Assembly (NCBI RefSeq): GCF_001704295.1
Contig: NZ_CP012334.1
Coordinates: 620,001 to 684,000 of the forward strand
Length of the DNA: 64,000 bases
Direction: 5' to 3'
Source of the DNA: Bordetella sp. H567
GTDB lineage: Bacteria > Pseudomonadota > Gammaproteobacteria > Burkholderiales > Burkholderiaceae_B
Below, in pieces: positions 47,198-55,854 of the stretch. How positions within the stretch are numbered: position 1 is the first letter of the stretch; each line of letters begins with the position of its first letter. Below the pieces are notes generated by a model that had not been told where the DNA came from, did not search any database, and worked only from the letters and a program-made list of their open reading frames with translations. A program made the translations under genes and the position numbers.

Positions 47198-47222
47198 CCC
47201 GCGCCGGCACGGCCGGCGCGGG
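47198..47222 (+). repeat. 11-bp GC hairpin in the livK leader
   Basis: CCCGCGCCGGC (47198-47208) pairs perfectly with GCCGGCGCGGG (47212-47222) over a three-base loop, 65 bases before the livK start. No T-run follows, so it is not a standard terminator; it may stabilise or attenuate the liv transcript. Confidence 0.55.
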
Positions 47223-47287
47223 GCTGCTCATCCAGCGAGGCGCAGATCCTCGCGTAGATACATAACGCCCGTGAGAGAGGCTTTCCC

Positions 47288-48439
47288 ATGAAGAAGACAT
47301 ACACCCTGCTGGCCGCCGTGGTCGCCAGCGCCATCCTGCCCGCCGCCCATGCGGCCGACATCAAGCTGGGCGTGGCCGAGGCCCTGTCCGGCGGCGCCGC
47401 GCAGTACGGGATCTCCATCCGCAACGGCTTCCAGCTGGCCGCGGACGAAATCAATGCCGCGGGCGGGATCAATGGCAACAAGATTTCCCTGGTCATCGAA
47501 GACGAACAGGGCAAGAAAGAAGAAGCCATCAATGTCTTCAAGAAACTGATCTTCCAGGACAAGGTCCTGATGACCTTTGGCCCGACGCTGTCGAATTCGG
47601 CCCAGGCCGCGGACCCGATCGCGCAGGCGGCCAAGACGGTGGCCTTCGGCACGTCCAATACCGCGGACGGCATCACGTCCATCGGCAACTACATCTTCCG
47701 CAATTCCGTGACGGAAGCCGACGTGCTGCCGGCCACCCTGACCATGGTCAAGAACAAGGTGGGCCTGAAGAACGTCGCGGTGCTGTACGGCAATGACGAC
47801 GTCTTCACCAAGAGCGGCTACGACAACTTCAAGAAGGCCCTGGAAGACCTGAAGATTCCGGTCACCACCACGGAAACCTTCGCCAAGGGCGATGTCGACT
47901 TCAAGGCGCAACTGACCAAGATCAAGGGCACGAACCCGGACGCCATCGTCCTGTCCGCGCTGCTGGCCGAGGGCGGTCCCATCATGGTGCAGGCGCGCCA
48001 GCTGGGCCTGAACGTGCCGGTGATCGGCGGCAACGGCATGAACTCCGTGAAGATCTTCGAACTGGCACCTGGCGCCGCCTCCAACAACCTGTGGATCGGC
48101 AGCCCGTGGTCCATCGAGAACAAGACGTCGGAAAACACCAAGTTCATCGACGCCTACAAGGCCAAGTACAACATCGCGCCGGACCAGTTCTCCGCGCAAG
48201 CCTATGACGCCATGTACATCGTCGCCCAGGCGCTGAAGAAGGTGCAGCTCAAGGGCGACCTGACCGCCGACCGCGCCGCCGTGCGCGATGCGCTGCCCGC
48301 CGTCCAATGGACCGGCGCGACGGGTGCCTTCAAGTTCCGCCAGGCCAAGGATCGTGCCGGCAAGGCCGCGGGTTATGACGCGGAACAGGCGCCGATCATC
48401 AGCAAGACGGAAAACGGCAAGTACGTCATAGAAAAGTAA
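47288..48439 (+). CDS. livK: Branched-chain amino acid ABC transporter binding protein
   Basis: 383 residues. The signal peptide MKKTYTLLAAVVASAILPA is cut after AHA (residue 22). The mature type I fold begins ADIKLGVAEALSGGAAQYG; FGPTLSNSAQAADPIAQ and NTADGITSIGNYIFRN line the ligand site. It should bind Leu/Ile/Val or a related amino acid or aromatic amide and pass it to LivHM. GAGAGAGG lies 9 bases before the start. First gene of livKHMGF. Confidence 0.93.
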   Translation: MKKTYTLLAAVVASAILPAAHAADIKLGVAEALSGGAAQYGISIRNGFQLAADEINAAGGINGNKISLVIEDEQGKKEEAINVFKKLIFQDKVLMTFGPTLSNSAQAADPIAQAAKTVAFGTSNTADGITSIGNYIFRNSVTEADVLPATLTMVKNKVGLKNVAVLYGNDDVFTKSGYDNFKKALEDLKIPVTTTETFAKGDVDFKAQLTKIKGTNPDAIVLSALLAEGGPIMVQARQLGLNVPVIGGNGMNSVKIFELAPGAASNNLWIGSPWSIENKTSENTKFIDAYKAKYNIAPDQFSAQAYDAMYIVAQALKKVQLKGDLTADRAAVRDALPAVQWTGATGAFKFRQAKDRAGKAAGYDAEQAPIISKTENGKYVIEK

Positions 48440-48474
48440 ACCCTGTGCGCGAGCGCGGCTGATCGCCGCCTCCG

Positions 48475-48513
48475 ACGCCTTGCGGGCTGCGCCGGCCGCG
48501 GTCCGCAAGGCGT
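48475..48513 (+). repeat. 11-bp hairpin followed by TTTT between livK and livH
   Basis: ACGCCTTGCGG (48475-48485) pairs with CCGCAAGGCGT (48503-48513) around a 17-base loop; TTTT follows at 48513-48516. It is a weak or partial terminator, or a decay block, that would give more LivK than membrane subunits. Confidence 0.6.
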
Positions 48514-48534
48514 TTTCGATTCGGAAGTCCCGGT

Positions 48535-49416
48535 ATGTTGGAACAACAATTCGTCAATGCCCTGTCGCTGGGCTGCGTGTATGCCCTGTTCGCCCTGGGG
48601 TTCACGCTGGTCTTCGGCGTGCTGGGCATTATCAATCTGTCGCACGGCGCAGTCTTCATGGTCGGCGCCTATGCGGCCCTCTCCATCATTACCAAGCTGG
48701 GTATTCCGCTGTGGATTTCCCTGTTCCTGACCTTCATCGTCGCGGGCGCGCTGGGCGCCCTGATCGACTGGCTGGTCCTGAAACCGCTGCGCCGGCGCAA
48801 CGCGCCGCACCTGATCCCGATGATCGCCACCATCGGCGTGGGCATCGTCCTGAACAACGGCATCCAGGGCATCTACGGCGCCAATAACCTGCGTTTTCCG
48901 CCGGGCGTGGTGCCCGAAAGCACCATGGTGATCGCCGGCATCCACGTGACCGCGATCGAGCTGGCCATCATCTTCCTGTCGTTCGCCCTGATGGCCGTGC
49001 TGATGCTGGTCATGCGGCGCACGCAGTTCGGCCGGGCACTGCGCGCCATCGCCGAATCGCCCAAGGCAGCCTGGCTGCTGGGCATCAACGTCGAGCAGCT
49101 GTTCCTGTTCACCTCTTTCCTGGCCGGCGGCCTGGGCGGCGTGGCGGGCTTGCTGATCGGCCTGTATTCCAACGCGCTGTACCCGCTGATGGGCCAGCCG
49201 ATGCTGCACAAGGGCATCGCCGTCATCATCCTGGGCGGCATGGGCGATATCCGCGGCGCCATGCTGGGCGGCCTGTTCCTGGGCTTTGCCGAAGTGCTGT
49301 CCGTGGCCTACATCGGTTCGACCATGCGCGACGCCGTGGCCTTCGGCCTGCTTTTCCTGATCCTGCTGGTGCGCCCCCAGGGCCTGTTCGGCAAAGTGGT
49401 GCAACGCAAGGCCTGA
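48535..49416 (+). CDS. livH: Branched-chain amino acid ABC transporter permease LivH
   Basis: 293 residues with about eight membrane helices. The LivH start reads MLEQQFVNALSLGCVYALFALGFTLVFGVLG, shown here by its first part MLEQQFVNALSLGCVYALF. The cytoplasmic loop with RALRAIAESPKAAWLLGI docks on the ATPases, and GGMGDIRGAMLGGLFLG is the conserved C-terminal region. Forms the pore with LivM. The stop is six bases before the livM start. Confidence 0.94.
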   Translation: MLEQQFVNALSLGCVYALFALGFTLVFGVLGIINLSHGAVFMVGAYAALSIITKLGIPLWISLFLTFIVAGALGALIDWLVLKPLRRRNAPHLIPMIATIGVGIVLNNGIQGIYGANNLRFPPGVVPESTMVIAGIHVTAIELAIIFLSFALMAVLMLVMRRTQFGRALRAIAESPKAAWLLGINVEQLFLFTSFLAGGLGGVAGLLIGLYSNALYPLMGQPMLHKGIAVIILGGMGDIRGAMLGGLFLGFAEVLSVAYIGSTMRDAVAFGLLFLILLVRPQGLFGKVVQRKA

Positions 49417-49422
49417 TTGATC

Positions 49423-50289
49423 ATGACTGCATTCGATAGTTTCTGGGCCATCTACGGCAATGTGGTGCTGACGCTGGGCACCAATGCGCTGCTGGCGCTG
49501 TCCATCTGGCTGACGCTGGCCTGCGGCATGCTGGCCATGGCCAACGCCGCCTTCATGGGTATCGGCGCCTACACCGCGGCCATCCTGACGATGAACTACG
49601 ACGCGCCGTTCTCGCTCGCCCTGGCGGGCGGCATGGCGGCGCCGGCCGTGGTGGCGGCTCTCATCGGGCTGCCGACGATACGGTTGTCCGGCGTCTATCT
49701 GGCCATGGCCACCCTGGGGTTCGGCGAAGTCGTACGCGTGGCGGTGCTGAATACGGAATCACTGACCGGCGGCGCGCTCGGCCTGAACGGCATTCCGCAG
49801 TCCACCCAATGGTGGCACGTGCTGCTGGCGGTGGCCATCGTGCTGCTGCTGCTCTGGCGGGTGCGCGTCTCCAAGCTGGGCCGCGCCTTCGACGCCATAC
49901 GCGGCGACGAAACGGCGGCCGGGCTCATGGGCATCAATGTGCGCGCCAATAAAATGCTGGCCTTCATCATGGGCGGCGCGATCGCCGGCCTGGCCGGCGC
50001 GCTGAATGCCCATCTGACGTTTTTCATCGGGCCGGGCGAATACGGTTTCGATCGCGGTGTGGAGATCCTGACGATGGCCATCCTGGGCGGCATCGGCGGG
50101 CTTGCCGGCCCCGTGCTGGGCAGCACCATCATTACGCTTCTGCCTGAAGTCCTGCGTGGCTTCAGCGACTTCCGCCTGGTCGCCAATGGATTGATTCTTG
50201 TGCTGATCGTGTTGTTCCTGCCGCAAGGCATCTGGGATCCCGTGCGCTTCGCGCGCTGGACGCGCAAGGGGGGCAGGCGCCATGCTTGA
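49423..50289 (+). CDS. livM: Branched-chain amino acid ABC transporter permease LivM
   Basis: 288 residues with about eight to nine membrane helices. The docking loop is GRAFDAIRGDETAAGLMGI and the C-terminal family motif is MAILGGIGGLAGPVLGSTI. It pairs with LivH. The ATG at 49423 is six bases after the livH stop; a TTG two codons earlier is less likely. Its last eight bases overlap livG. Confidence 0.94.
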   Translation: MTAFDSFWAIYGNVVLTLGTNALLALSIWLTLACGMLAMANAAFMGIGAYTAAILTMNYDAPFSLALAGGMAAPAVVAALIGLPTIRLSGVYLAMATLGFGEVVRVAVLNTESLTGGALGLNGIPQSTQWWHVLLAVAIVLLLLWRVRVSKLGRAFDAIRGDETAAGLMGINVRANKMLAFIMGGAIAGLAGALNAHLTFFIGPGEYGFDRGVEILTMAILGGIGGLAGPVLGSTIITLLPEVLRGFSDFRLVANGLILVLIVLFLPQGIWDPVRFARWTRKGGRRHA

Positions 50290-51070
50290 ACTCGCTTCCA
50301 TCTCCATGCGTTTCGGCGGCCTGCATGTGCTGCAGGACGTCAATCTGCAGGTTCCCGAAGGCTCGATCTTCGGCCTGATCGGCCCCAACGGCGCCGGCAA
50401 GACGACGGTGTTCAATATCATCACCGGCCTGCTGCGCCCCAGCGGCGGCCAGGTGCGCTTCGCCGGCCAAAGCCTGATCGGCATGGCGCCGCACCAGATC
50501 ACGCGCGCCGGCATCGCCCGCACTTTCCAGAACATCCGCCTGTTCAAGGAAATGACGCTGCTGGAAAACGTGGTGGTCGGCGCCTATCGCCATATGCACT
50601 ACGGCGTGGCCGGCATGCTGTTCAGCCTGCCCGGCTTCCGCCGGCACGAGGCCCGGGCGCGCGAACGCGCCCTGGAATTGCTGTCGTGGATGCGCCTGGA
50701 GCATAAGGCGCATGACCTCGCCGACAACCTTTCCTATGGCGAGCAGCGCCGGCTTGAACTGGCGCGCGCGCTGGCCACCGAGCCGCGCCTGCTGCTGCTG
50801 GACGAACCCGTTGCCGGCATGAATACCGGCGAACGCGCGGAACTGATGCGCGAGATCGAAGCGATCCGCCGCCGCGGCTACACCATTCTGATGATCGAAC
50901 ACGATATGCGCTTCGTCATGGGGCTGTGCGAAACCATCGCCGTGCTGAACTTCGGCAAGATCATCACCAGCGGTCCGCCGGAAGCCATACGCACCAACGA
51001 GCAGGTCATCGAGGCCTACCTGGGCCGCGACGACGATGAGGAAGACGCCGCGCGGGAGGTGCACGCATGA
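50282..51070 (+). CDS. livG: Branched-chain amino acid ABC transporter ATPase LivG
   Basis: 262 residues. Walker A GPNGAGKTTVFN, signature LSYGEQRRLELARALA, Walker B LLLLDEPVAGMN, H-loop MIEHDMRFVM. The LivG-specific insert (FQNIRLFKEMTLLENVVVGA and the following arginine-rich stretch) is present. Signature LSYGEQ in place of LSGGQ is normal for LivG. Eight-base overlap with livM, four-base overlap with livF. Confidence 0.95.
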   Translation: MLELASISMRFGGLHVLQDVNLQVPEGSIFGLIGPNGAGKTTVFNIITGLLRPSGGQVRFAGQSLIGMAPHQITRAGIARTFQNIRLFKEMTLLENVVVGAYRHMHYGVAGMLFSLPGFRRHEARARERALELLSWMRLEHKAHDLADNLSYGEQRRLELARALATEPRLLLLDEPVAGMNTGERAELMREIEAIRRRGYTILMIEHDMRFVMGLCETIAVLNFGKIITSGPPEAIRTNEQVIEAYLGRDDDEEDAAREVHA

Positions 51071-51777
51071 CCGTCATGCTTGAAATCCGCAGCCTGGAAG
51101 TGAACTACGGGCACATCGAAGCCGTCCGCCGCGTCGATATGTCGCTGCGCACGGGCGAAATCACTGCCCTGGTGGGCGCCAACGGCGCGGGCAAATCCAC
51201 GACCCTGCTGGCGCTGTCCGGCCTGCTGCCCAAGGCCGGCGGCTCGGTGCATTTCGAAGGCGAGGACATCACCCGCTTGGCGCCGCACCAGATCGTGGCG
51301 CGGGGGATCGTCCAGGTGCCCGAAGGGCGGGCCATCCTGACCACCATGACCGTGCGGGAAAACCTGGAGCTTGGCGCCTACCGGCGCGGCCGCACCGATA
51401 CCGGCGCCGACCTGGACTACGTGTTCAACCTGTTCCCGCGGCTGAAGGAGCGCCTGGACGGCATCGCCGGCAATCTGTCCGGCGGCGAACAGCAGATGCT
51501 GGCCATCGGGCGCGCGCTCATGGCCAAGCCCCGCCTGCTGCTGCTGGACGAGCCCTCCATGGGCCTGGCCCCCATCGTCGTGCAGGAGATCTTCCGGGCC
51601 TTGCGCGCCATCAATGCCGACGGGCTTACCCTCTTTCTGGTCGAGCAGAACGTGCGCCAGGCGCTGAAGGTCGCCGGCCATGGCTATGTCCTGGAAAACG
51701 GCGCGCTGGCGCTGTCCGGCACCGGGCGGGAGCTATTGGGCCATCCGCGGGTGCTGGAGGCATACCTGGGCGGCTAG
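51067..51777 (+). CDS. livF: Branched-chain amino acid ABC transporter ATPase LivF
   Basis: 236 residues. Walker A GANGAGKSTTLLALSG, LivF-type VQVPEGRAILTTMTVRENL, signature NLSGGEQQMLAIGRALM, Walker B LLLLDEPSMGLAP, H-loop LVEQNVRQAL. The ATG overlaps the livG TGA (ATGA). Final gene of livKHMGF; the only candidate end signal is the short dyad at 51815-51829. Confidence 0.95.
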   Translation: MTVMLEIRSLEVNYGHIEAVRRVDMSLRTGEITALVGANGAGKSTTLLALSGLLPKAGGSVHFEGEDITRLAPHQIVARGIVQVPEGRAILTTMTVRENLELGAYRRGRTDTGADLDYVFNLFPRLKERLDGIAGNLSGGEQQMLAIGRALMAKPRLLLLDEPSMGLAPIVVQEIFRALRAINADGLTLFLVEQNVRQALKVAGHGYVLENGALALSGTGRELLGHPRVLEAYLGG

Positions 51778-51814
51778 CGGCCGCGGCCCGGATGCCACGG
51801 CTTTCGGGCCTGTC

Positions 51815-51829
51815 GCTCAAACTTTGAGC
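51815..51829 (+). promoter_or_regulatory. Short dyad between livF and rplM, next to a -10-like TAGAAT
   Basis: GCTCAAACTTTGAGC is a perfect inverted repeat with a single central base, followed by GTTTTC. As RNA it could make a 6-bp stem with a three-base loop and act as a weak livF terminator. TAGAAT at 51840-51845 may be the rplM promoter -10, with only a poor -35, so the dyad could also be an operator. Confidence 0.35.
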
Positions 51830-51967
51830 GTTTTCATGCTAGAATCGTCGACTTTCCCTTATTTCGACCGGCACGGGCGGCTGATAACGCTTAGGCAGGA
51901 AGGGTAAACGGAAGAACATCTCGGCCGATTTCCGGCTGAATGAACATATATTTATTCAGGAACCATC

Positions 51968-52396
51968 ATGAAGACCTTTGTGGCAAAGCCGCATGAAGTC
52001 AAGCGTGAGTGGTTTGTGATCGACGCGAAGGGCAAGGTCCTCGGTCGTGTGGCCAGCGAAGTCGCACACCGTCTGCGTGGTAAGCACAAACCCGAATTCA
52101 CGCCTCACGTTGATACGGGCGATTACATCGTCATCATCAACGCGGCGGACATCGTCGTTACCGGGAACAAGTCGCAGGACAAGAAGTACTTCCGCCACAC
52201 CACGTACCCGGGCGGCATCCGCGAGACCAACTTCGAGAAAATGCAGCAGCGTTTTCCCGGCCGCGCCATTCAGAAGGCGGTCAAGGGCATGCTGCCGAAG
52301 GGTCCCCTCGGCTACGCCATGATCAAGAAACTGAAGGTGTACGCCGGTGCCGAGCACCCGCACACCGCCCAGCAGCCCAAGCCGCTGGAACTCTAA
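51968..52396 (+). CDS. rplM: 50S ribosomal protein L13
   Basis: 142 residues, standard length. [40 protein letters not shown], and the motif [13 protein letters not shown] are unmistakable; the C-terminal half has [20 protein letters not shown]. Early-assembling large-subunit protein that binds 23S rRNA. CAGGAACCATC before the ATG is the ribosome site. Leader of about 120 bases; nine bases separate it from rpsI. Confidence 0.98.
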   Translation: MKTFVAKPHEVKREWFVIDAKGKVLGRVASEVAHRLRGKHKPEFTPHVDTGDYIVIINAADIVVTGNKSQDKKYFRHTTYPGGIRETNFEKMQQRFPGRAIQKAVKGMLPKGPLGYAMIKKLKVYAGAEHPHTAQQPKPLEL

Positions 52397-52405
52397 GGAA
52401 TCGTC

Positions 52406-52798
52406 ATGATCGGTAACTGGAATTACGGAACCGGCCGCCGCAAGACGTCGGTGGCCCGCGTGTTCCTCAAAAAAGGCACGGGCAAGATCGTTGTCAACGG
52501 CAAGCCCGTCGACGAGTTCTTCGCGCGTGAAACGGGCCGCATGGTCGTGCGTCAACCGCTGGAACTCACCGGCCATCTGGAATCGTTCGACGTCAAGGTC
52601 AACGTCCATGGCGGCGGCGAATCCGGCCAGGCTGGCGCCGTGCGCCACGGCATCACCCGCGCCCTCATCGACTACGACGCCACGCTCAAGCCCGCCCTGT
52701 CGCAGGCTGGCCTGGTGACGCGCGATGCGCGCGAAGTCGAACGCAAGAAGGTTGGTCTTCGCAAGGCACGTCGGCGTAAGCAGTTCAGCAAGCGCTAA
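52406..52798 (+). CDS. rpsI: 30S ribosomal protein S9
   Basis: 130 residues. [20 protein letters not shown] near the N terminus, the central [15 protein letters not shown], and the C-terminal [17 protein letters not shown], whose last Arg contacts P-site tRNA. Co-transcribed with rplM, as in nearly all bacteria. Confidence 0.98.
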   Translation: MIGNWNYGTGRRKTSVARVFLKKGTGKIVVNGKPVDEFFARETGRMVVRQPLELTGHLESFDVKVNVHGGGESGQAGAVRHGITRALIDYDATLKPALSQAGLVTRDAREVERKKVGLRKARRRKQFSKR

Positions 52799-52806
52799 TG
52801 TCCAGC

Positions 52807-52832
52807 AAAAAGGCCGCGAAAGCGGCCTTTTT
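52807..52832 (+). terminator. Intrinsic terminator after rplM-rpsI
   Basis: Eleven base pairs (AAAAAGGCCGC with GCGGCCTTTTT) closed by a GAAA tetraloop, followed by TTGTTTT; it begins eight bases after the rpsI stop. The remaining gap to argC (52833-53107) shows no gene and no convincing promoter. Confidence 0.95.
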
Positions 52833-53107
52833 GTTTTCGGGCCGGCGGATATCGTGCCGGCGCTCTTCCCTATCGGCCGGCTCGTGCACGCTCGCAGGGT
52901 CGCAGGCGATATCGGTCTGGCCCGCGCGCGATATCGCCCCGTTCCGATGCGTGGCCCAACCGGCCACCAGCGGCGCGGCACAGGCGTACGGCGCGCCGGC
53001 GTGAAAATTTGGGCCTACCGGCGTAGCGGTTTCGTCCAGGGTGCCGCATGGCGCGGCGATACAATCGACATTCGTCTTCCAGAGCAGCCAGTCATCGGAA
53101 CAGCAAC

Positions 53108-54172
53108 ATGGCACAAGCATCCAACGCACGCGTCAAGGTCGGCATCGTAGGGGGCACGGGGTATACCGGCGTCGAACTGCTGCGGCTCTTGTCCCGGCAT
53201 CCCAACGCCGAGCTCACCGCCATCACCTCCCGCAAGGAAGACGGCATGCCGGTCGCCGATATGTTCCCGAACTTGCGCGGCCGCGTGAAGCTGGCCTTCT
53301 CCGCGCCCGAAAAGGCCGCGCTGACCGACTGCGACGTTGTGTTTTTCGCTACGCCGCACGGCGTGGCGATGGCGCAGGCGCAGGCGCTGCTGGATGCCGG
53401 CACGCGCATCATCGACCTGGCGGCAGACTTTCGCCTGCAGGACACCGCGGTGTTCGAGAAGTGGTACAAGATGCCGCACGCCTGCCCTGGCATCCTGGAA
53501 GAAGCCGTTTATGGCATCCCGGAAATCAATCGCCAGAAAGTGGCCAAGGCGCGGGTCGTCGGCAACCCCGGCTGCTATCCCACGACGGTCACCCTGGGCC
53601 TGGCGCCGGTGCTGGAAAACGGCGCCCGCCTGATCGATACGCAGACCTTGATCGCCGATTGCAAGTCCGGCGTATCCGGTGCCGGCCGCAAGGCCGAAGT
53701 CGGCCTGCTGTTTTCGGAGGCCAGCGACAACTTCAAGGCCTATGGCGTCGCCGGCCACCGGCACCATCCGGAAATCTCCGAACAGCTGGAGCGCCTGGCG
53801 GGGGGCAAGGTCGGCTTGACCTTCGTGCCACACCTGGTGCCCATGATCCGCGGCATGTATTCGACCATCTATGCCCGCATCCTGCCGGAGGCGCGCGGCA
53901 CGGATTTCCAGGCGCTGTACGAAAAGCGCTACGAGAACGAAACCTTCGTGGACGTCATGCCCGCTGGCAGCCTGCCGGAAACACGGTCCGTGCGTGCTTC
54001 CAATGACCTGCGCATCGCGCTGCATCGCCCGGAGGGCGCCGACCTGCTCATCGTGCTGGTCGTCCAGGACAACCTGGTCAAGGGTGCGGCAGGGCAGGCC
54101 GTGCAGAATATGAACATCATGTTCGGGCTGCCGGAAGACGCCGGCTTGGGACAGGTCGCCGTGCTGCCTTGA
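53108..54172 (+). CDS. argC: N-acetyl-gamma-glutamyl-phosphate reductase
   Basis: 354 residues. The NADPH site is [18 protein letters not shown]; the catalytic cysteine is Cys156 in [22 protein letters not shown] carries the catalytic His. It makes N-acetylglutamate semialdehyde for arginine synthesis. Start at the ATG at 53108 ([12 protein letters not shown]); codons upstream run in frame from 53048 but are not conserved in type. No other arg gene adjacent. Confidence 0.95.
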   Translation: MAQASNARVKVGIVGGTGYTGVELLRLLSRHPNAELTAITSRKEDGMPVADMFPNLRGRVKLAFSAPEKAALTDCDVVFFATPHGVAMAQAQALLDAGTRIIDLAADFRLQDTAVFEKWYKMPHACPGILEEAVYGIPEINRQKVAKARVVGNPGCYPTTVTLGLAPVLENGARLIDTQTLIADCKSGVSGAGRKAEVGLLFSEASDNFKAYGVAGHRHHPEISEQLERLAGGKVGLTFVPHLVPMIRGMYSTIYARILPEARGTDFQALYEKRYENETFVDVMPAGSLPETRSVRASNDLRIALHRPEGADLLIVLVVQDNLVKGAAGQAVQNMNIMFGLPEDAGLGQVAVLP

Positions 54173-54221
54173 TGGTGGCGGCGCGGCGTGTCCCCGCCAG
54201 GCCTGCCCATGGGGACTTGCC

Positions 54222-55253
54222 ATGACCGACCAGCCGCCCGCCGGGCATCCCGCGCCGACGACGACCGAGCCACCGCCCGCCGACCCGTCGTCCGCACACC
54301 ATCCCACGCCCAGGCGCGATACACAGCCGGCCGCCGGTTTTCGTATTGGCGTGCTGGTGGGCGTGCTGGCCACCCTGGTCATGGCGGCCATTCTGGCGGG
54401 GGTGATCGTCCTCTTCCAGCCTGCCGGGGCGGATGGCCCGGCAATGCAGGCGCGGCTCGCGGCGCTGCAGGCACGCGCGGAGCAGGGCCAGGCGGATATC
54501 CAGGCCCTGCGGGGGCAACTGGCCGCGTCGGACGCGGACCTCGCCGTCGAACGGGCCGCCCGCCGCGGCCTGGAAGACAACGTGGCGGCGCTGCAAGTGC
54601 AGGCGGGGCAGTTGCGTGACAGGCTGGCCTTCTACGATCAACTGCTCCCCGCCGGTCCGGCGGGCACGCTCTCCATCAGGGCGGTGGAATTTACGCACGT
54701 ACCCGCGGGCCTGCGATATCGGGTGCTGCTGATGCGTAGTGCCCGGCCTGGCCTGGCGCCGTTCGTGGGCAGCCTGCGGTTCGTCGCGACAGGCATGCGG
54801 GAGGGCGTCCAGGTGCGCCTGACGCTGGCGCCGCTCCAGACCGCGCCCGCACCGGGCGCTGGCGTTATTCCCGACACGGCGCCGGCGACGCCGCAGGCGC
54901 CGTCCTCGGAAACCGGCAAAACGGTGACGGAAGCACCAACGGGATATCCCGCCAACATGGCCACGGAAGCGCCGTCCCGGGATGCCGACGCAATCGGGGC
55001 GGGCACCCTACCCGGGCGGGGCGGCGAAATGGGGGCAGCGACACCGCCCACCGACGCCGCCAGCCTGTCGGCACCGGAGGCGGCGAGCGGGGCCGCAGGG
55101 GCCTCAGCGCTGGTGCCGCTGCAAGTGGACCAGTACCGGAACAGTGAGGGCATACTTGCCCTGCCACCCGATTTCACCCCAACGGAAGTGGCTGTCGAGG
55201 TCGTCCAGGATGGCGCCGTGCGAACGTCCCAGCAGGCGGCCGTGGCATTTTGA
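54222..55253 (+). CDS. Membrane-anchored coiled-coil protein, DUF6776-like
   Basis: 343 residues. A Pro/Thr/His-rich cytoplasmic N terminus (1-38), one membrane helix (about 42-66), a coiled coil (about 74-130, with repeated Ala/Leu/Gln heptads and an [12 protein letters not shown] stretch), then a beta-rich domain starting [22 protein letters not shown] long Ala/Pro/Thr-rich spacer (about 210-295) is followed by the terminal strands [16 protein letters not shown], which may complete the beta domain. Similar proteins sit before erpA in related betaproteobacteria; function unknown. The spacer inserted into the domain is unusual. Confidence 0.75.
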   Translation: MTDQPPAGHPAPTTTEPPPADPSSAHHPTPRRDTQPAAGFRIGVLVGVLATLVMAAILAGVIVLFQPAGADGPAMQARLAALQARAEQGQADIQALRGQLAASDADLAVERAARRGLEDNVAALQVQAGQLRDRLAFYDQLLPAGPAGTLSIRAVEFTHVPAGLRYRVLLMRSARPGLAPFVGSLRFVATGMREGVQVRLTLAPLQTAPAPGAGVIPDTAPATPQAPSSETGKTVTEAPTGYPANMATEAPSRDADAIGAGTLPGRGGEMGAATPPTDAASLSAPEAASGAAGASALVPLQVDQYRNSEGILALPPDFTPTEVAVEVVQDGAVRTSQQAAVAF

Positions 55254-55277
55254 ATCGGCCGGGCGCTGCGCTATAGT
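55250..55277 (+). promoter_or_regulatory. Candidate erpA promoter
   Basis: TTGAAT (55250-55255) and TATAGT (55272-55277) with a 16-base spacer, beginning inside the stop codon of the upstream gene. The ATG of erpA is 86 bases downstream of the -10. I saw no clear IscR-type site. Confidence 0.5.
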
Positions 55278-55362
55278 AGGACAAAGCCAGGGCGGATCCG
55301 ACGCCCTTCATGTATGGATAGGCCCCGCCCGGGGCGCGCCCCTAGCGGGCAGGAGTCAGGAA

Positions 55363-55734
55363 ATGAACGCAGTAACCGAAACCGTCGATCTGCAGTCGGC
55401 CCCCCCGACGCCACTGATCTTCACCGATGCCGCGGCCGCGAAGGTCAAGGACCTGCTGGCCGACGAAGGCAATCCCGAACTGAAACTGCGCGTCTTCGTG
55501 CAGGGTGGCGGATGCTCCGGTTTCCAGTATGGCTTCACGTTCGATGAAGTCGTGAACGAAGACGACACCGTCCTGGACAAGGCAGGGGTGCAGCTGCTGG
55601 TCGACCCCATGAGCTTCCAGTACCTGGTCGGCGCAGAAATCGACTACAAGGAAGACCTGGAAGGCGCGCAGTTCGTCATCCGGAATCCCAACGCCTCCAC
55701 GACCTGCGGTTGCGGATCGTCGTTTTCGGTATAA
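55363..55734 (+). CDS. erpA: Iron-sulfur cluster insertion protein ErpA
   Basis: 123 residues, A-type carrier. The three cluster cysteines are Cys51 ([11 protein letters not shown]), Cys115 and Cys117 (TTCGCGSSF). [20 protein letters not shown] is typical of ErpA. It hands 4Fe-4S clusters to apoproteins such as those of isoprenoid synthesis. AGGAGTCAGGAA is a strong ribosome site for the ATG at 55363. Confidence 0.96.
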   Translation: MNAVTETVDLQSAPPTPLIFTDAAAAKVKDLLADEGNPELKLRVFVQGGGCSGFQYGFTFDEVVNEDDTVLDKAGVQLLVDPMSFQYLVGAEIDYKEDLEGAQFVIRNPNASTTCGCGSSFSV

Positions 55735-55807
55735 CGATCGCGTCGGGATCTGGCCGAAGGCGATCCCGACACGGAAGAGGCAGGCCGAAAAGCCGGCTTG
55801 CATGATG

Positions 55808-55841
55808 AAAAACGGGCGCCCGCAGGCGCCCGTCTCTTTTT
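55808..55841. terminator. Bidirectional intrinsic terminator between erpA and anmK
   Basis: ACGGGCGCC (55812-55820) pairs with GGCGCCCGT (55825-55833) over a four-base loop. A T-run (55837-55841) serves the plus strand and the A-run at 55808-55812 serves the minus strand, suiting the convergent genes on each side. Confidence 0.9.
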
Positions 55842-55854
55842 CGGCCTGAAGGCT

